Positions 24,746 through 33,941 of a DNA stretch of 64,000 nucleotides are shown here, piece after piece. The position numbers were made by a program, and so were the translations under genes. Source of the stretch: Spirillospora albida (GTDB taxonomy: Bacteria; Actinomycetota; Actinomycetes; Streptosporangiales; Streptosporangiaceae); the NCBI RefSeq assembly GCF_000718255.1, contig NZ_JOFJ01000014.1, forward strand, positions 124,001 through 188,000, given 5' to 3'. Under the pieces are notes generated by a model, which was not told the origin of the DNA, searched no databases, and saw only the letters and a list, made by a program, of their open reading frames with translations. Every line of letters starts with the position of its first letter. The first letter of the stretch is position 1.

Positions 24746-26989
24746 TCAGGCGAGCCGGTGGGCGAGCGCGGTGTGCCGGCGGCCCGCGCCGGCGGTGCGG
24801 ACGGCGGCGGCCAGCGCGCGCCGGGACCCCACCAGCACGACGAGCCTCTTCGCGCGCGTGATGCCGGTGTAGAGGAGGTTCCTGCGGAGCATCGTCCAGG
24901 CGCCCGTCGTCAAGGGGAGGACCACGGCCGGGTACTCGCTGCCCTGCGAGCGGTGGATGGTGATGGCGTAGGCGTGGGCGAGCTCGTCCAGTTCGTCGAA
25001 GGCGTAGTCGATGCTCTCGTCCTCGTCCGTGCGGACGGTCAGGGTGTTCTCCTCCAGCGAGACCGACGTGACCACCCCCACGGTGCCGTTGAAGACCCCC
25101 GCCTCGCCCTTGTCGTAGTTGTTGCGCAGCTGGGTCACCTTGTCGCCCACGCGGAAGACGCGCCCGCCGTACCGGCGCTCGGGGCGGCCCTCGTCGTGCG
25201 GGGTCAGGGCGTCCTGGAGGAGCTGGTTGAGGGCGCCCGCGCCGGCCACGCCCCGGTGCATGGGGGTGAGGACCTGGACGTCCCGGCGCGGATCCAGGCC
25301 GAACCTGCGGGAGATGCGGTTGGCGACGACATCGATGGTCACTTCCGCCGCCTCCTCCTGCTCCTCGCAGGGGAACAGGAAGAAATCCGGGAAACCGCGG
25401 GTCTGCGGGTGCTCGCCGGAGTTCACGCGGTGGGCGTTGACCACGATCCCGGACCGCTGCGCCTGCCGGAAGATCCTCGTGAGCCGGACGCGGGGGATCC
25501 GCTCCGCCGCGAGCAGGTCGGCCAGCACCTCGCCCGCCCCGACGGACGGCAGCTGGTCGACGTCCCCGACGAACAGCAGGTGGGCGCCGCGCGGGACGGC
25601 CTTGACGAGCTTGTTGGCGAGGATCAGGTCGACCATGGAGCTCTCGTCCACGACCACGAGGTCGGCGTCCAGGGGCTCGTCCTGGTCGAACTTCGCGTCG
25701 CCGCCCGGCTGGAGCTGCAGGAGGCGGTGGACAGTGGCGGCCTCGTGGCCGGTCAGCTCGGCGAGGCGCTTGGCGGCGCGTCCGGTGGGGGCGGCCAGGA
25801 CGATCTTCGCCTTCTTGGCGGCGGCCAGTTCCACGATGGAGCGGACGGTGAAGCTCTTGCCGCATCCGGGGCCGCCGGTCAGCACGGCCACCTTCGAGGT
25901 GAGCGCGAGCCTGACGGCCTCCTCCTGCTCGGGTGCGAGGTCCGCCCCGGTCCGCCGCCCGAGCCACGGCAGGACCCTGTCCCAGTCGACGTCGGCGAAC
26001 GCCTTGAGGCGGTCGGTGGGCGCGTCCAGGAGCTCCCGCAGGCCGCGCGCGAGGGAGCGTTCGGCGCGGTGGAACGGGACCAGGTAGACGGCGGGGATCG
26101 TCGCCGCGCCGTCCCCCCGGCCGGGGATCGGTTCCCGCACGACGCCCTCGTCCCGCGCCAGCTCGTCCAGGGCCGGGAGGATCAGGTCCCGCTCCACGCC
26201 CAGGATCTTCTCCGCCGCCGTGACGAGGTTCGGTTCCGGCAGGAAGCAGTGGCCGTCGTCGGCGGCCTCCGAGAGGGTGTACTGGAGGCCGGCCTTGATG
26301 CGCTCCGGGCTGTCGTGGGGGATGCCGACCGCCTGCGCGATCGTGTCGGCCGTCTTGAACCCGATGCCCCACACATCGGACGCCAGCCGGTAGGGCCGCT
26401 CGCGCACCGTCTGGACGGACGCGTCCCCGTACTGCTTGTAGATGCGGACGGCGAGGGACGTGGAGACCCCGACGCCCTGCAGGAAGACCATCACCTCCTT
26501 GATGGCCTTCTGCTCCTCCCACGCGTCCGCGATCCGCTTCGTGCGCTTGGGGCCGAGGCCGGGAACCTCCACCAGGCGCTCCGGCTCCTCCTCGATCACA
26601 CGGAGGATGTCGGTACCGAAGTGGCCGACCATCCGGTCGGCCATCACCGGCCCGATCCCCTTGATCATGCCGGAGCCCAGATAGCGGCGGATCCCCTGCA
26701 CGGTGGCCGGGAGGACCGTCGTGTAGGAGTCGACCTCGAACTGCCTGCCGTATTTCGGGTGCGAGCGCCACCGGCCGGTCAGCCTGAGGCTCTCCCCCAC
26801 CTGCGCGCCGAGCAGCGCCCCGACGACCGTCAGCAGGTCGGCGCCCGTTCTCTCGGTGGCGACCCGGGCGACGGTGTAGCCGGTGTCCTCGTTCGCGTAC
26901 GTGACGCGCTCCAGAACCGCCTCGAGCACCACCGGCCTCGGAGGAGCCCCATGGCCCGGAGGGCTCCCTGGTCTCGTCACGAACCCCAT
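24746..26989 (-). CDS. recD2: RecD2-type ATP-dependent DNA helicase
   Basis: A 747-residue superfamily 1B 5'-3' helicase of the RecD2 type, which works without RecB/RecC. The N-terminal ~340 residues carry the OB-like part (LTGRWRSHPKYGRQFEVDSY) and helix-hairpin-helix repeats (LGSGMIKGIGPVMADRMV; LVEVPGLGPKRTKRI). The motor has motif I LTGGPGCGKSFT, motif II VVVDESSMVDL, motif III LLFVGDVDQLPSVG, motif IV-like RLTRIFRQAQ and motifs V-VI HAYAITIHRSQGSEYPAVV and LLYTGITRAK. Such helicases act in recombination and damage tolerance. It sits beside the mutasome operon but on the opposite strand, with no LexA box of its own visible. The start ATG 26989 has a weak ribosome-binding site; GTG 26980 is an alternative. 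Confidence 0.9.
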   Translation of the reverse strand: MGFVTRPGSPPGHGAPPRPVVLEAVLERVTYANEDTGYTVARVATERTGADLLTVVGALLGAQVGESLRLTGRWRSHPKYGRQFEVDSYTTVLPATVQGIRRYLGSGMIKGIGPVMADRMVGHFGTDILRVIEEEPERLVEVPGLGPKRTKRIADAWEEQKAIKEVMVFLQGVGVSTSLAVRIYKQYGDASVQTVRERPYRLASDVWGIGFKTADTIAQAVGIPHDSPERIKAGLQYTLSEAADDGHCFLPEPNLVTAAEKILGVERDLILPALDELARDEGVVREPIPGRGDGAATIPAVYLVPFHRAERSLARGLRELLDAPTDRLKAFADVDWDRVLPWLGRRTGADLAPEQEEAVRLALTSKVAVLTGGPGCGKSFTVRSIVELAAAKKAKIVLAAPTGRAAKRLAELTGHEAATVHRLLQLQPGGDAKFDQDEPLDADLVVVDESSMVDLILANKLVKAVPRGAHLLFVGDVDQLPSVGAGEVLADLLAAERIPRVRLTRIFRQAQRSGIVVNAHRVNSGEHPQTRGFPDFFLFPCEEQEEAAEVTIDVVANRISRRFGLDPRRDVQVLTPMHRGVAGAGALNQLLQDALTPHDEGRPERRYGGRVFRVGDKVTQLRNNYDKGEAGVFNGTVGVVTSVSLEENTLTVRTDEDESIDYAFDELDELAHAYAITIHRSQGSEYPAVVLPLTTGAWTMLRRNLLYTGITRAKRLVVLVGSRRALAAAVRTAGAGRRHTALAHRLA

Positions 26990-27040
26990 GATGCCGGACC
27001 CCTGCGACAGGGCGGCCGGATCCGGGCCGTCCGGCCCGCG

Positions 27041-28042
27041 CTACCCGTCCTCCGGGCCGGCCGTCATCGCCTCGAGCGCGTCCCGCGAGCTGTGGCGCGG
27101 GCGCCAGCCGAGGCGGTCCCTGGCCCGAGAGGTGTCGGCGAGCATCGGGTACCGGACCGCGTGCACCCACTCGAGCCTGGCGGGCTTCACCGGCAGCAGC
27201 CCGACGAGTTCCGCGGTCATCCCGACCAGCTCCGCCGGCACGGGCACCGCGTACGCGCCGACCGCGCGGGCGAAGTCCGACACGGTGATCGTGTCGTCCG
27301 CCGCCAGGTTGTACGCGCCGGGCGGGCCGTCCCCCAGGGCCGCCGCCACGATCGCGGACGCGACGTCGGCCGGGTGGACGAGCTGGAACCGCGTGCCCGG
27401 GTCGGGCAGGACGGGCTTCAGCCCGGGCACCGTCCCCAGCGCCCTCCGCACGGGGGACGGGACGTACGAGGCCGCCTGCTCCCACGGCAGGTTCCGCACC
27501 AGCACGGTCGCCTCCGGCCCCGCGACGACGCAGGGGCGCAAGACGTACACGTCCAGATCCGCGCCCTCGGTGGCCTCCGCCAGCAGCCGCTCGCACGCCG
27601 CCTTCTGCGCCGAGTAGTAGTGCTCGGCGGAACCGCGGGCCGGAACGTCCTCCGTCAGGGGCGCGGGGTTGTCCCGGTGGTACCCGTAGGCCGCCACGGA
27701 GGAGGTGTAGACGAGGCGTCGCGCGCGGGGGGCGGCGGCCGTGAGCTCGAAGACGTTCCGGCAGCCGGTGAGGTTGACCCGTTCGCTCTCCTGGTGCGAT
27801 CCCATGATGACGTAGGCGAGATGGACGACGACGTCCGCGCCGCCCACCAGGTCCCGGACGGCCGACCGGTCGAGGACGTCCCCCCGGCGGTACTCCGTCT
27901 TGCGCCACCCCCGCGACGCGGGGTCGAACGGGCGGCGCGCCATGCCGAGGATCCGCTCGACCCGCTCGTCCTCCTCGAGCGCCCGCACCGCCGACGTGCC
28001 GATCTCTCCGGTGGGTCCGGTCACCGCGACGGTGAGTCCCAT
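27041..28042 (-). CDS. NAD(P)-dependent epimerase/reductase (extended SDR)
   Basis: A 333-residue Rossmann-fold SDR. VTGPTGEIGTSAV is the nucleotide-binding Gly-rich loop; LVYTSSVAAYGYHR, YYSAQKAACE (Tyr-x3-Lys catalytic pair) and VLRPCVVAGPEA are extended-SDR landmarks. A C-terminal substrate domain follows. The substrate is not evident, and sugar nucleotide or steroid-like compounds are both possible for such stand-alone members. ATG 28042 has GGGAGGAG at good spacing. It starts 178 bases from the divergent mutasome operon, so its promoter overlaps the region holding the LexA box; whether LexA also represses it cannot be told from sequence. Confidence 0.75.
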   Translation of the reverse strand: MGLTVAVTGPTGEIGTSAVRALEEDERVERILGMARRPFDPASRGWRKTEYRRGDVLDRSAVRDLVGGADVVVHLAYVIMGSHQESERVNLTGCRNVFELTAAAPRARRLVYTSSVAAYGYHRDNPAPLTEDVPARGSAEHYYSAQKAACERLLAEATEGADLDVYVLRPCVVAGPEATVLVRNLPWEQAASYVPSPVRRALGTVPGLKPVLPDPGTRFQLVHPADVASAIVAAALGDGPPGAYNLAADDTITVSDFARAVGAYAVPVPAELVGMTAELVGLLPVKPARLEWVHAVRYPMLADTSRARDRLGWRPRHSSRDALEAMTAGPEDG

Positions 28043-28161
28043 GACGCTCCTCCCGATCGATCGTCCGACAATTCCCCAAAAAAGTGGCCGCAACACCGGC
28101 GCCATCGGGCTTTCCGAGTCCTGCGGAAACCCCGTTGGAGCGGTCTGTGACCTGCGACGAC

Positions 28162-28191
28162 TTGACAGAAGTCGAACCTGTGTTCGAAATT
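28162..28191 (+). promoter_or_regulatory. Promoter of the mutasome operon
   Basis: A perfect TTGACA (28162-28167) lies 58 bases before the imuA' start. The -10 element is weak: GAAATT at 28186-28191 with an 18-base spacer is the best fit. The spacer is occupied by the LexA box, the classical layout for direct repression. Confidence 0.55.
28172..28187. promoter_or_regulatory. LexA binding site (SOS box)
   Basis: TCGAAC-CTGT-GTTCGA is a perfect palindrome identical in both half-sites to the actinobacterial LexA consensus (TCGAAC-N4-GTTCGA). It lies between a TTGACA element and the imuA' GTG start, so the mutasome operon should be repressed by LexA and induced by DNA damage, as known for imuA'-imuB-dnaE2 in mycobacteria. 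Confidence 0.9.
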
Positions 28192-28219
28192 TGGGGAGGA
28201 CGGGAGAGGAGGGCCGGTT

Positions 28220-29008
28220 GTGGCCGAAGCGGCGCTGCGCGCGATGGACGCGGTGGGCATGGACGCCGTGGGCATGGACGCGGTGGGCACGGCCCCCCTC
28301 CGCGAGGGCCTCCCGGTGCTCCCCGCGCTGCGCGGCGTCCTGCCGGGCGGGCTGCGCCCCGGCTCGCCGGTGGGCCTGGCCGGCCGCGGCGCCGCGTCCC
28401 TGGGCCTGGCGCTGGTGGCGGGGGTCTCCCGGCACAGCGGTCCGGACGGCGCCGGCGGGTGGTGCGCCGTCGTCGGCGTCCCCGGCTTCGGCGTCGCGGC
28501 GGCGGCCGCCATGGGCGCCGTCCCGGACCGCCTGCTGCTCGTCGACGACCCCGGCGACCGCTGGCCGGATGTGGTCGCCGCCCTCACCGAGGCCGTCGAC
28601 CTGATCCTGCTCGACCCGGCGGACCGCCCCGGCGGGCCCGCCGTCCGCCGGCTGTCCGCGCTGGCCCGCAGGCACGGCTGCGTCCTCGCCCTGACCGGCC
28701 CGCACGCCCACGCCTGGCCGGCCGTCCGCCTGAGCCTGCGCCTGGAGGCCGTCACCTGGCATGGCCTGGCGGACGGCCACGGGCGGCTCACGGCGCGCCA
28801 GGCGGACGTCGTCGCGCAGGACCACGGACCGGCCCGCCGCACGCGCCTCTGGTTCCCCGCCGCCGACGGCACGGTCGCGCCCGTCGCCGTCCCGCCCCTG
28901 GAGGCCGTCGTCCCCGGCGGCGACGCGCGCGTGAGCGCGGGCGCCCCCGCCCACCGGCCCGTCCTCCTCCCGCCCGCCCCGCGCCCCCTCCTGAGCGAGG
29001 GCGCGTGA
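28220..29008 (+). CDS. imuA': Mutasome accessory protein ImuA'
   Basis: A 262-residue protein with the RecA-like core of actinobacterial ImuA': SPVGLAGRGAASLGLALVAG, then WCAVVGVPGFGVAAAAAMG, RLLLVDDPGDRWPDVVAAL and VDLILLDPADRP, with no Walker A lysine, so ATP hydrolysis is unlikely. In mycobacteria ImuA' binds ImuB and is needed for damage-induced mutagenesis. The identification rests largely on context: it lies directly before imuB (GTGA overlap) and dnaE2, behind a LexA box. The GTG at 28220 has GGAGG about ten bases upstream. The N-terminus contains a five-residue tandem repeat (MDAVG three times), each copy beginning with an in-frame ATG. Confidence 0.8.
   Translation: MAEAALRAMDAVGMDAVGMDAVGTAPLREGLPVLPALRGVLPGGLRPGSPVGLAGRGAASLGLALVAGVSRHSGPDGAGGWCAVVGVPGFGVAAAAAMGAVPDRLLLVDDPGDRWPDVVAALTEAVDLILLDPADRPGGPAVRRLSALARRHGCVLALTGPHAHAWPAVRLSLRLEAVTWHGLADGHGRLTARQADVVAQDHGPARRTRLWFPAADGTVAPVAVPPLEAVVPGGDARVSAGAPAHRPVLLPPAPRPLLSEGA
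28244..28288 (+). repeat. 15-bp tandem repeat with in-frame ATGs
   Basis: Three contiguous 15-base units (ATGGACGCGGTGGGC at 28244 and 28274; one base differs in the unit at 28259) encode MDAVG three times near the N-terminus of ImuA'. Each unit supplies an in-frame ATG, though none has its own clear ribosome-binding site. Confidence 0.85.
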
Positions 29009-30564
29009 CGCGCGTGCTGGCGGTGTGGTGCCCCGACTGGCCGGCCACGGCGGTCGGCGTGGAGGCGGCCGTGCCGGGGGCGGCCGTCGACCGGGGACGG
29101 ATCGCCGCCTGCACGGCGGCGGCCCGCGCGGAGGGCGTGCGGCGCGGCCAGCGCCTCCGGGACGCCCAGCGCCGGTGCCCCGGCCTGGTCGTCCGCGAGC
29201 GCGACACCGGCGCCGAGGGGCGGCTGTTCGACGCCGTCGTGGAGGCGGTCGCCGAACTGGCGCCCCGCGTGGAGGTGGTGCGGCCCGGCCTGTGCGCGAT
29301 CCCCGCGTCCGGGCCCGCCCGGTTCTACGGCGGCGAGGAGGCGCTGCGGATCCTCGTCCAGGACACCGTGGTCGAGGCCGGGCACGACTGCGGATCCGGT
29401 GTCGCGGACGGCCTCTTCGCCGCCGAACTGGCCGCACGCGCCGGCCAGGGCGGCGTGGTGGTGCCGGAGGGCGGCGCGGCGGCCTTCCTCGCGCCCTACC
29501 CGCTGTCGGTCCTGGGCCGTCCCGCGCTGGCCGACCTCCTGGCGCGGCTCGGCGTGAAGACGCTGGGCGCGTTCGCCGCGCTGCCGTCCGGCCACGTGGC
29601 CGCGCGGTTCGGCGCGGACGGGGCCCTCGCGCACCGCCTGGCGCGAGGTGAGGAGCCCCGCCCGATCGCGCCCGGCCCGGCCACCGCGGACCTCTCCGTC
29701 CGCGCCGCGTTCGATCCCCCCGCCGCCCGGGACGAGCAGGTCGTGTTCGCGGCGAAGCGCCTGGCCGGCGACCTGCACGGGGGCCTCGCCGCCGGTGGCA
29801 TGACGTGCGTCCGGCTGGAGGTCGGGATCGGTTTCGCGGACGGCCACGTCGTCCACCGCCGCTGGCGGCACGACGGCCGCCTGTCAGCCCTCGCGGTGGC
29901 GGAGCGGGTGCGGTGGCAGCTGTCCGCCTGGCGCGCCTCCCGCCCCACGCCGGGCACGGACGAGCACGGGGTCGAGGCACCCGCCGACGACGACGCCGTC
30001 TGGGGCGGCGTCACCTGGGTGGAGCTGGCGCCCGACCAGCTCATCCCGGACGAGGGATCCCAGGAGGTCCTCTGGGGCCGCGGCACCGTCACGGATCGGA
30101 TCACCCGCGCGGCGGACCGCGTCCAGGCCCTCCTGGGCCATCACGCGGTCACGCGGCCGGTCCTGACCGGCGGCCGGGCCCCCGGCGAGCAGGTGGCGAA
30201 GGTGCCGATGGGCGACCTGCCGCCCGCCGGCGTCCCCGAGGGCCCCTGGCCGGGCCGCCTGACCGGCCCCGCTCCCGCCGTGGTGCCCGCGTCGCCGGTT
30301 CCGGCGGCCGTCGCCGACGCGATGGGCCGCCCCGTCAGGGTCTCCGCGCGCTGCGCCGTCTCCGCCCCGCCCGCGACCGTGACCCTGGGCGGGGAATCGG
30401 CGGCGGTGACGGCCTGGACCGGCCCCTGGCCCGCCGACGAGCGCTGGTGGGACCCGCCCCGATCGCGGCGCCGCGCCCGCTTCCAGGTCACCACCGACGA
30501 CGGGAACGCCTACCTCCTGGCCGTGGAATCCGGCCAGTGGCACCTGGAGGCGTCCTATGACTGA
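29005..30564 (+). CDS. imuB: Inactive Y-family polymerase homologue ImuB
   Basis: A 519-residue Y-family-like protein. The N-terminal LAVWCPDWPATAVGVE replaces the catalytic D-x-D-x-F-F-A-x-V-E of active Y polymerases, so the metal-binding acidic residues are missing, as is typical for ImuB. Residues 353-358 read QEVLWG, aligning with the beta-clamp-binding motif QLPLWG of mycobacterial ImuB. Known role: ImuB is the scaffold that ties DnaE2 and ImuA' to the sliding clamp during translesion synthesis. The GTG start at 29005 overlaps the imuA' stop (GTGA); dnaE2 follows after 38 bases. Length matches the family. Confidence 0.88.
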   Translation: MTRVLAVWCPDWPATAVGVEAAVPGAAVDRGRIAACTAAARAEGVRRGQRLRDAQRRCPGLVVRERDTGAEGRLFDAVVEAVAELAPRVEVVRPGLCAIPASGPARFYGGEEALRILVQDTVVEAGHDCGSGVADGLFAAELAARAGQGGVVVPEGGAAAFLAPYPLSVLGRPALADLLARLGVKTLGAFAALPSGHVAARFGADGALAHRLARGEEPRPIAPGPATADLSVRAAFDPPAARDEQVVFAAKRLAGDLHGGLAAGGMTCVRLEVGIGFADGHVVHRRWRHDGRLSALAVAERVRWQLSAWRASRPTPGTDEHGVEAPADDDAVWGGVTWVELAPDQLIPDEGSQEVLWGRGTVTDRITRAADRVQALLGHHAVTRPVLTGGRAPGEQVAKVPMGDLPPAGVPEGPWPGRLTGPAPAVVPASPVPAAVADAMGRPVRVSARCAVSAPPATVTLGGESAAVTAWTGPWPADERWWDPPRSRRRARFQVTTDDGNAYLLAVESGQWHLEASYD

Positions 30565-30602
30565 CGGTCGCGGGCGCGGGGCCGTGCGGAGGGAGGTGAC
30601 CC

Positions 30603-33600
30603 ATGGGGTGGAGTAATCCGCCTGTTCCCTGGCGGGAGCTGGAGGAGCGCCTTTCGTGGCGGGTCCCGCAGAGCCCTCCGGCACCGGAGCCGGGACCGGC
30701 GCCGGAGGCGGCCGCTCCGGCGCCGCGGCTGAGCGGGGTCGCGTGGGCGGAGCTGCACTGCCATTCGTCGTTCAGCTTCCTGGACGGCGCCAGCTCGCCC
30801 GAGGCGCTCGTCGCGGAGGCGGCGCGGCTCGGGGTGGAGACCATGGCCGTCACCGACCACGACGGGATGTACGGCGCCGTCCAGTTCGCGCGGGCGGCGG
30901 GCGAGGCCGGTATCGGGACGGTGTTCGGCGCGGAACTGGGCCTCGGCGCCCCCGGCCCGCGCGCCGGGGAGCCGGATCCGGCGGGGCGGCACCTGCTCGT
31001 GCTCGCGCGCGGCGCGCAGGGGTACGGGCGGCTGTGCGGGGCGATCACGGCGGCGCAGCTGCGGGGCGGCCGGAAGGGGCGTCCGGTGTACGAACCGGAC
31101 GAGCTGGCCGCCGCCCACGGCGGGCACTGGGCGGTCCTGACGGGGTGCCGGAAGGGGGCCGTGCCCGCGGCGCTGGAGAGCGGCGGCCCCGAGGCGGCGG
31201 AGCGGGCACTGCGGGACCTCGCCGAGAGGTACGGGCGGGCGAACGTCTTCGTGGAGCTCGTCGACCACGACCTGCCGGACGACGACCACCGCAACGACGC
31301 CCTGTTCGACCTCGCCGGGCGGGTGGGCGTGGACGTCGTGGCGTCCAACAACGTGCATTTCGCGGGGCCGGGGGCGGACGCGCGACTCGCCCAGGCGCTG
31401 GCGGCCGTCCGGGCGCGGCGGAGCCTGGACCGCATGGAGGGGTGGCTGACCACCGGCACCGCCCACCTGCGGAGCGGGGCCGAGATGGCGGCGAGGCTCG
31501 CGCGGTTCCCCGGGGTGCGGGAGCGGACGGTCGACCTCGCCCGCGAGTGCCGGTTCGACTTCCGGGTGGTGGCCCCCGGGCTGCCCGACCGGCCGGTCCC
31601 GGAAGGGCACACCGAGGCGAGCTGGCTGCGGCACCTGGTGGCGGAGGGCGCGCTCAGGCGGTACGGGCCGCCGGAGGGCGAGCGCGTCGAGGGGGCGCAC
31701 GCCCAGATCGCCCGGGAGCTGGACGTCATCGAGGGCCTGGGGTTCCCGGGGTACTTCCTGATCGTCCACGACATCGTGGAGTTCTGCGTGCGCCGGGGGA
31801 TCCTCTGCCAGGGGCGCGGGTCGGCGGCCAACTCGGCGGTCTGCTACGCGCTCGGCATCACGGGGGTCGACGCCGTCCGGCACGGGCTGCTGTTCGAGCG
31901 GTTCCTCTCCCCCGGACGCGACGGCCCGCCCGACATCGACCTCGACATCGAGCACCGCCGGAGGGAGGAGGTGATCCAGTACGTGTACGGCCGGTACGGG
32001 CGGGAGTGCACGGCGCAGGTCGCGAACGTCATCGCCTACCGGCCGCGCATGGCCGTCCGGGACGCGGCGCGCGCCCTGGGGTACTCGCCGGGGCAGCAGG
32101 ACGCCTGGTCGAAGAGCATCGACGCGCGCGACCCCGTCGGGACGGAGAACGACATCCCCGCGCCCGTGATGGAGCTGGCGAACCGGATGCTCACCCTCCC
32201 CCGGCACCTCGGCATCCATTCGGGCGGCATGGTCATCGCCGACCGGCCCGTCGGCGAGATCTGCCCCATCGAGTGGGCCGCCATGAAGGACCGCAGCGTC
32301 CTGCAGTGGGACAAGGACGACTGCGCGACGGCGGGGCTCGTCAAGTTCGATCTGCTGGGCCTCGGCATGCTCGCGGCCCTGCACGACTCCTTCGACCTGG
32401 TCGCGCGGCACCACGGACGCCGGTACGACCTCCAGTCGATCCCGCCGGACGACCCGGCCGTCTACGACATGCTGTGCGACGCCGACACGGTCGGGGTGTT
32501 CCAGGTGGAGTCGCGCGCGCAGATGGCGACGCTCCCGAGGCTGCGGCCCCGCAGGTTCTACGACCTGGTGGTGGAGGTGTCGCTGATCCGCCCCGGCCCG
32601 ATCCAGGGCGGGTCCGTCCATCCCTACCTGCGGCGCAGGAAGGGCCTGGAGCCCGCCGCGTGCCCGCACCCGCTCATGGAGCCCGCGCTCGCGCGCACCC
32701 TGGGCGTCCCGCTGTTCCAGGAGCAGATGATGCAGCTCGCCGTGGACTGCGCCGGCTTCACCCCGGCCGAGTCGGACGAGCTGCGCCAGGCGATGGGCGC
32801 GAAGCGGGCGCCGGAGCGTGTCGAGCGCCTCCGGCGCAGGCTCATGGACGGCATGGCCGAGCGCGGCATCCCCGAGGACGTCGCGGAGAGCGTCTACCAG
32901 AAGATCCTGGGTTTCACCGGGTACGGGTTCCCGGAGTCCCACGCGCAGAGCTTCGCCCATCTCGTCTACGCGAGCGCCTATCTGAAGCGGCACCACCCAG
33001 CCGCCTTCACCGCCGCTCTGGTCCGGAACCAGCCGATGGGGTTCTACTCGCCGCAGAGCCTCCTGGCCGACGCCCGCCGCCATGGTGTCGTGGTCAGGGG
33101 TGTCGACATCAACGCCAGCGACGTCCATCCCGTCCTGGAGGAGCCCGTCGAGGTGCGCAGCGACCATCCGCACGCCCCCGAGGAGCCCCAGCCGGCGATC
33201 CGGGTCGGCCTGGCCGGTGTCCGCGACCTCGGTGAGGAGACGGCGAAGGCCATCGCGGACGGCCGCCCCTACGCGAGCATGGAGGAGCTGGCCCGCCGCG
33301 TCCCGCTGTCGGCCGGCGCGCTGGAGGCCCTCGCCACGGCGGGCGCGTTCGGCTGCTTCGGGCTGTCCCGCCGGGAGGCGCTGTGGGCGGCGGGGGCGCT
33401 GGCCGGATCGGGCCCCGGACGGCTGGAGGGCGTCACTCCGGGCGCGCAGGCCCCCGCGCTGCCCGCCATGACCCCGGTGGAGGAGACCCTCGCCGACCTG
33501 TGGGCGACCGGGGTGTCCCACACCCACCCGGTCGCGCACGTCCGCCCGTCCCTCGACGAGCTCGGCGCTCTCTCCGCGACCCGCGTCGCCGAGGCCCCGC

Positions 33601-33878
33601 CCGACACCAACGTCGTCGTCGCGGGCCTGGTGACCCACCGGCAGCGGCCCCCGACGGCGGGCGGCATCGTGTTCATGACGCTGGAGGACGAGACCGGCGT
33701 CGTCAACGTCGTCTGCCCGCCCCCGGTGTTCCGGCGGCACCGGGCGCTCGCCGTCGACTCCCAGGCGCTCCTCGTCTCCGGGCGGCTGGAACGTGCCGAC
33801 GGCGTGACGAGCGTCCGCGCGACACGGCTGCGCCGCCTCCCCGTCCCCGGCAGGGTCCGCGCCCGCAACTTCCACTGA
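30603..33878 (+). CDS. dnaE2: Error-prone DNA polymerase DnaE2
   Basis: A 1091-residue C-family polymerase with the DnaE2 layout. The PHP domain begins with ELHCHSSFSFLDGAS and VTDHDGMYGAV. The palm active site is PDIDLDIEH, with catalytic Asp444 and Asp446, and the third Asp is Asp583 in VKFDLLGLGML. A tandem helix-hairpin-helix region and an OB fold (VVVAGLVTHRQRPPTAGGIVF) follow. It performs mutagenic translesion synthesis with ImuA' and ImuB after damage. ATG 30603 is preceded by GGAGGTGA. It is the last gene of the LexA-controlled operon; a hairpin terminator lies 42 bases after the stop. Confidence 0.93.
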   Translation: MGWSNPPVPWRELEERLSWRVPQSPPAPEPGPAPEAAAPAPRLSGVAWAELHCHSSFSFLDGASSPEALVAEAARLGVETMAVTDHDGMYGAVQFARAAGEAGIGTVFGAELGLGAPGPRAGEPDPAGRHLLVLARGAQGYGRLCGAITAAQLRGGRKGRPVYEPDELAAAHGGHWAVLTGCRKGAVPAALESGGPEAAERALRDLAERYGRANVFVELVDHDLPDDDHRNDALFDLAGRVGVDVVASNNVHFAGPGADARLAQALAAVRARRSLDRMEGWLTTGTAHLRSGAEMAARLARFPGVRERTVDLARECRFDFRVVAPGLPDRPVPEGHTEASWLRHLVAEGALRRYGPPEGERVEGAHAQIARELDVIEGLGFPGYFLIVHDIVEFCVRRGILCQGRGSAANSAVCYALGITGVDAVRHGLLFERFLSPGRDGPPDIDLDIEHRRREEVIQYVYGRYGRECTAQVANVIAYRPRMAVRDAARALGYSPGQQDAWSKSIDARDPVGTENDIPAPVMELANRMLTLPRHLGIHSGGMVIADRPVGEICPIEWAAMKDRSVLQWDKDDCATAGLVKFDLLGLGMLAALHDSFDLVARHHGRRYDLQSIPPDDPAVYDMLCDADTVGVFQVESRAQMATLPRLRPRRFYDLVVEVSLIRPGPIQGGSVHPYLRRRKGLEPAACPHPLMEPALARTLGVPLFQEQMMQLAVDCAGFTPAESDELRQAMGAKRAPERVERLRRRLMDGMAERGIPEDVAESVYQKILGFTGYGFPESHAQSFAHLVYASAYLKRHHPAAFTAALVRNQPMGFYSPQSLLADARRHGVVVRGVDINASDVHPVLEEPVEVRSDHPHAPEEPQPAIRVGLAGVRDLGEETAKAIADGRPYASMEELARRVPLSAGALEALATAGAFGCFGLSRREALWAAGALAGSGPGRLEGVTPGAQAPALPAMTPVEETLADLWATGVSHTHPVAHVRPSLDELGALSATRVAEAPPDTNVVVAGLVTHRQRPPTAGGIVFMTLEDETGVVNVVCPPPVFRRHRALAVDSQALLVSGRLERADGVTSVRATRLRRLPVPGRVRARNFH

Positions 33879-33919
33879 GCCGCCTCCGTCCGGCCGGGCC
33901 GGAGCGGGAATTCGGCGAT

Positions 33920-33941
33920 CCGGCGAACCGATCGCCGGTTT
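33920..33941 (+). terminator. Terminator hairpin after dnaE2
   Basis: CCGGCGA (33920-33926) pairs with TCGCCGG (33932-33938) around a 5-base loop, followed by TTT. It lies 42 bases past the dnaE2 stop and should end the mutasome transcript. A second GC-rich hairpin (TCCGGC/GCCGGA near 33889-33903) precedes it. Confidence 0.55.

Noticed and set aside
24261..28079. Minus-strand 1272-codon open frame over recD2
   Set aside because: Arg/Gly/Pro-rich composition and overlap with the recD2 and SDR genes in other frames show it is a shadow.
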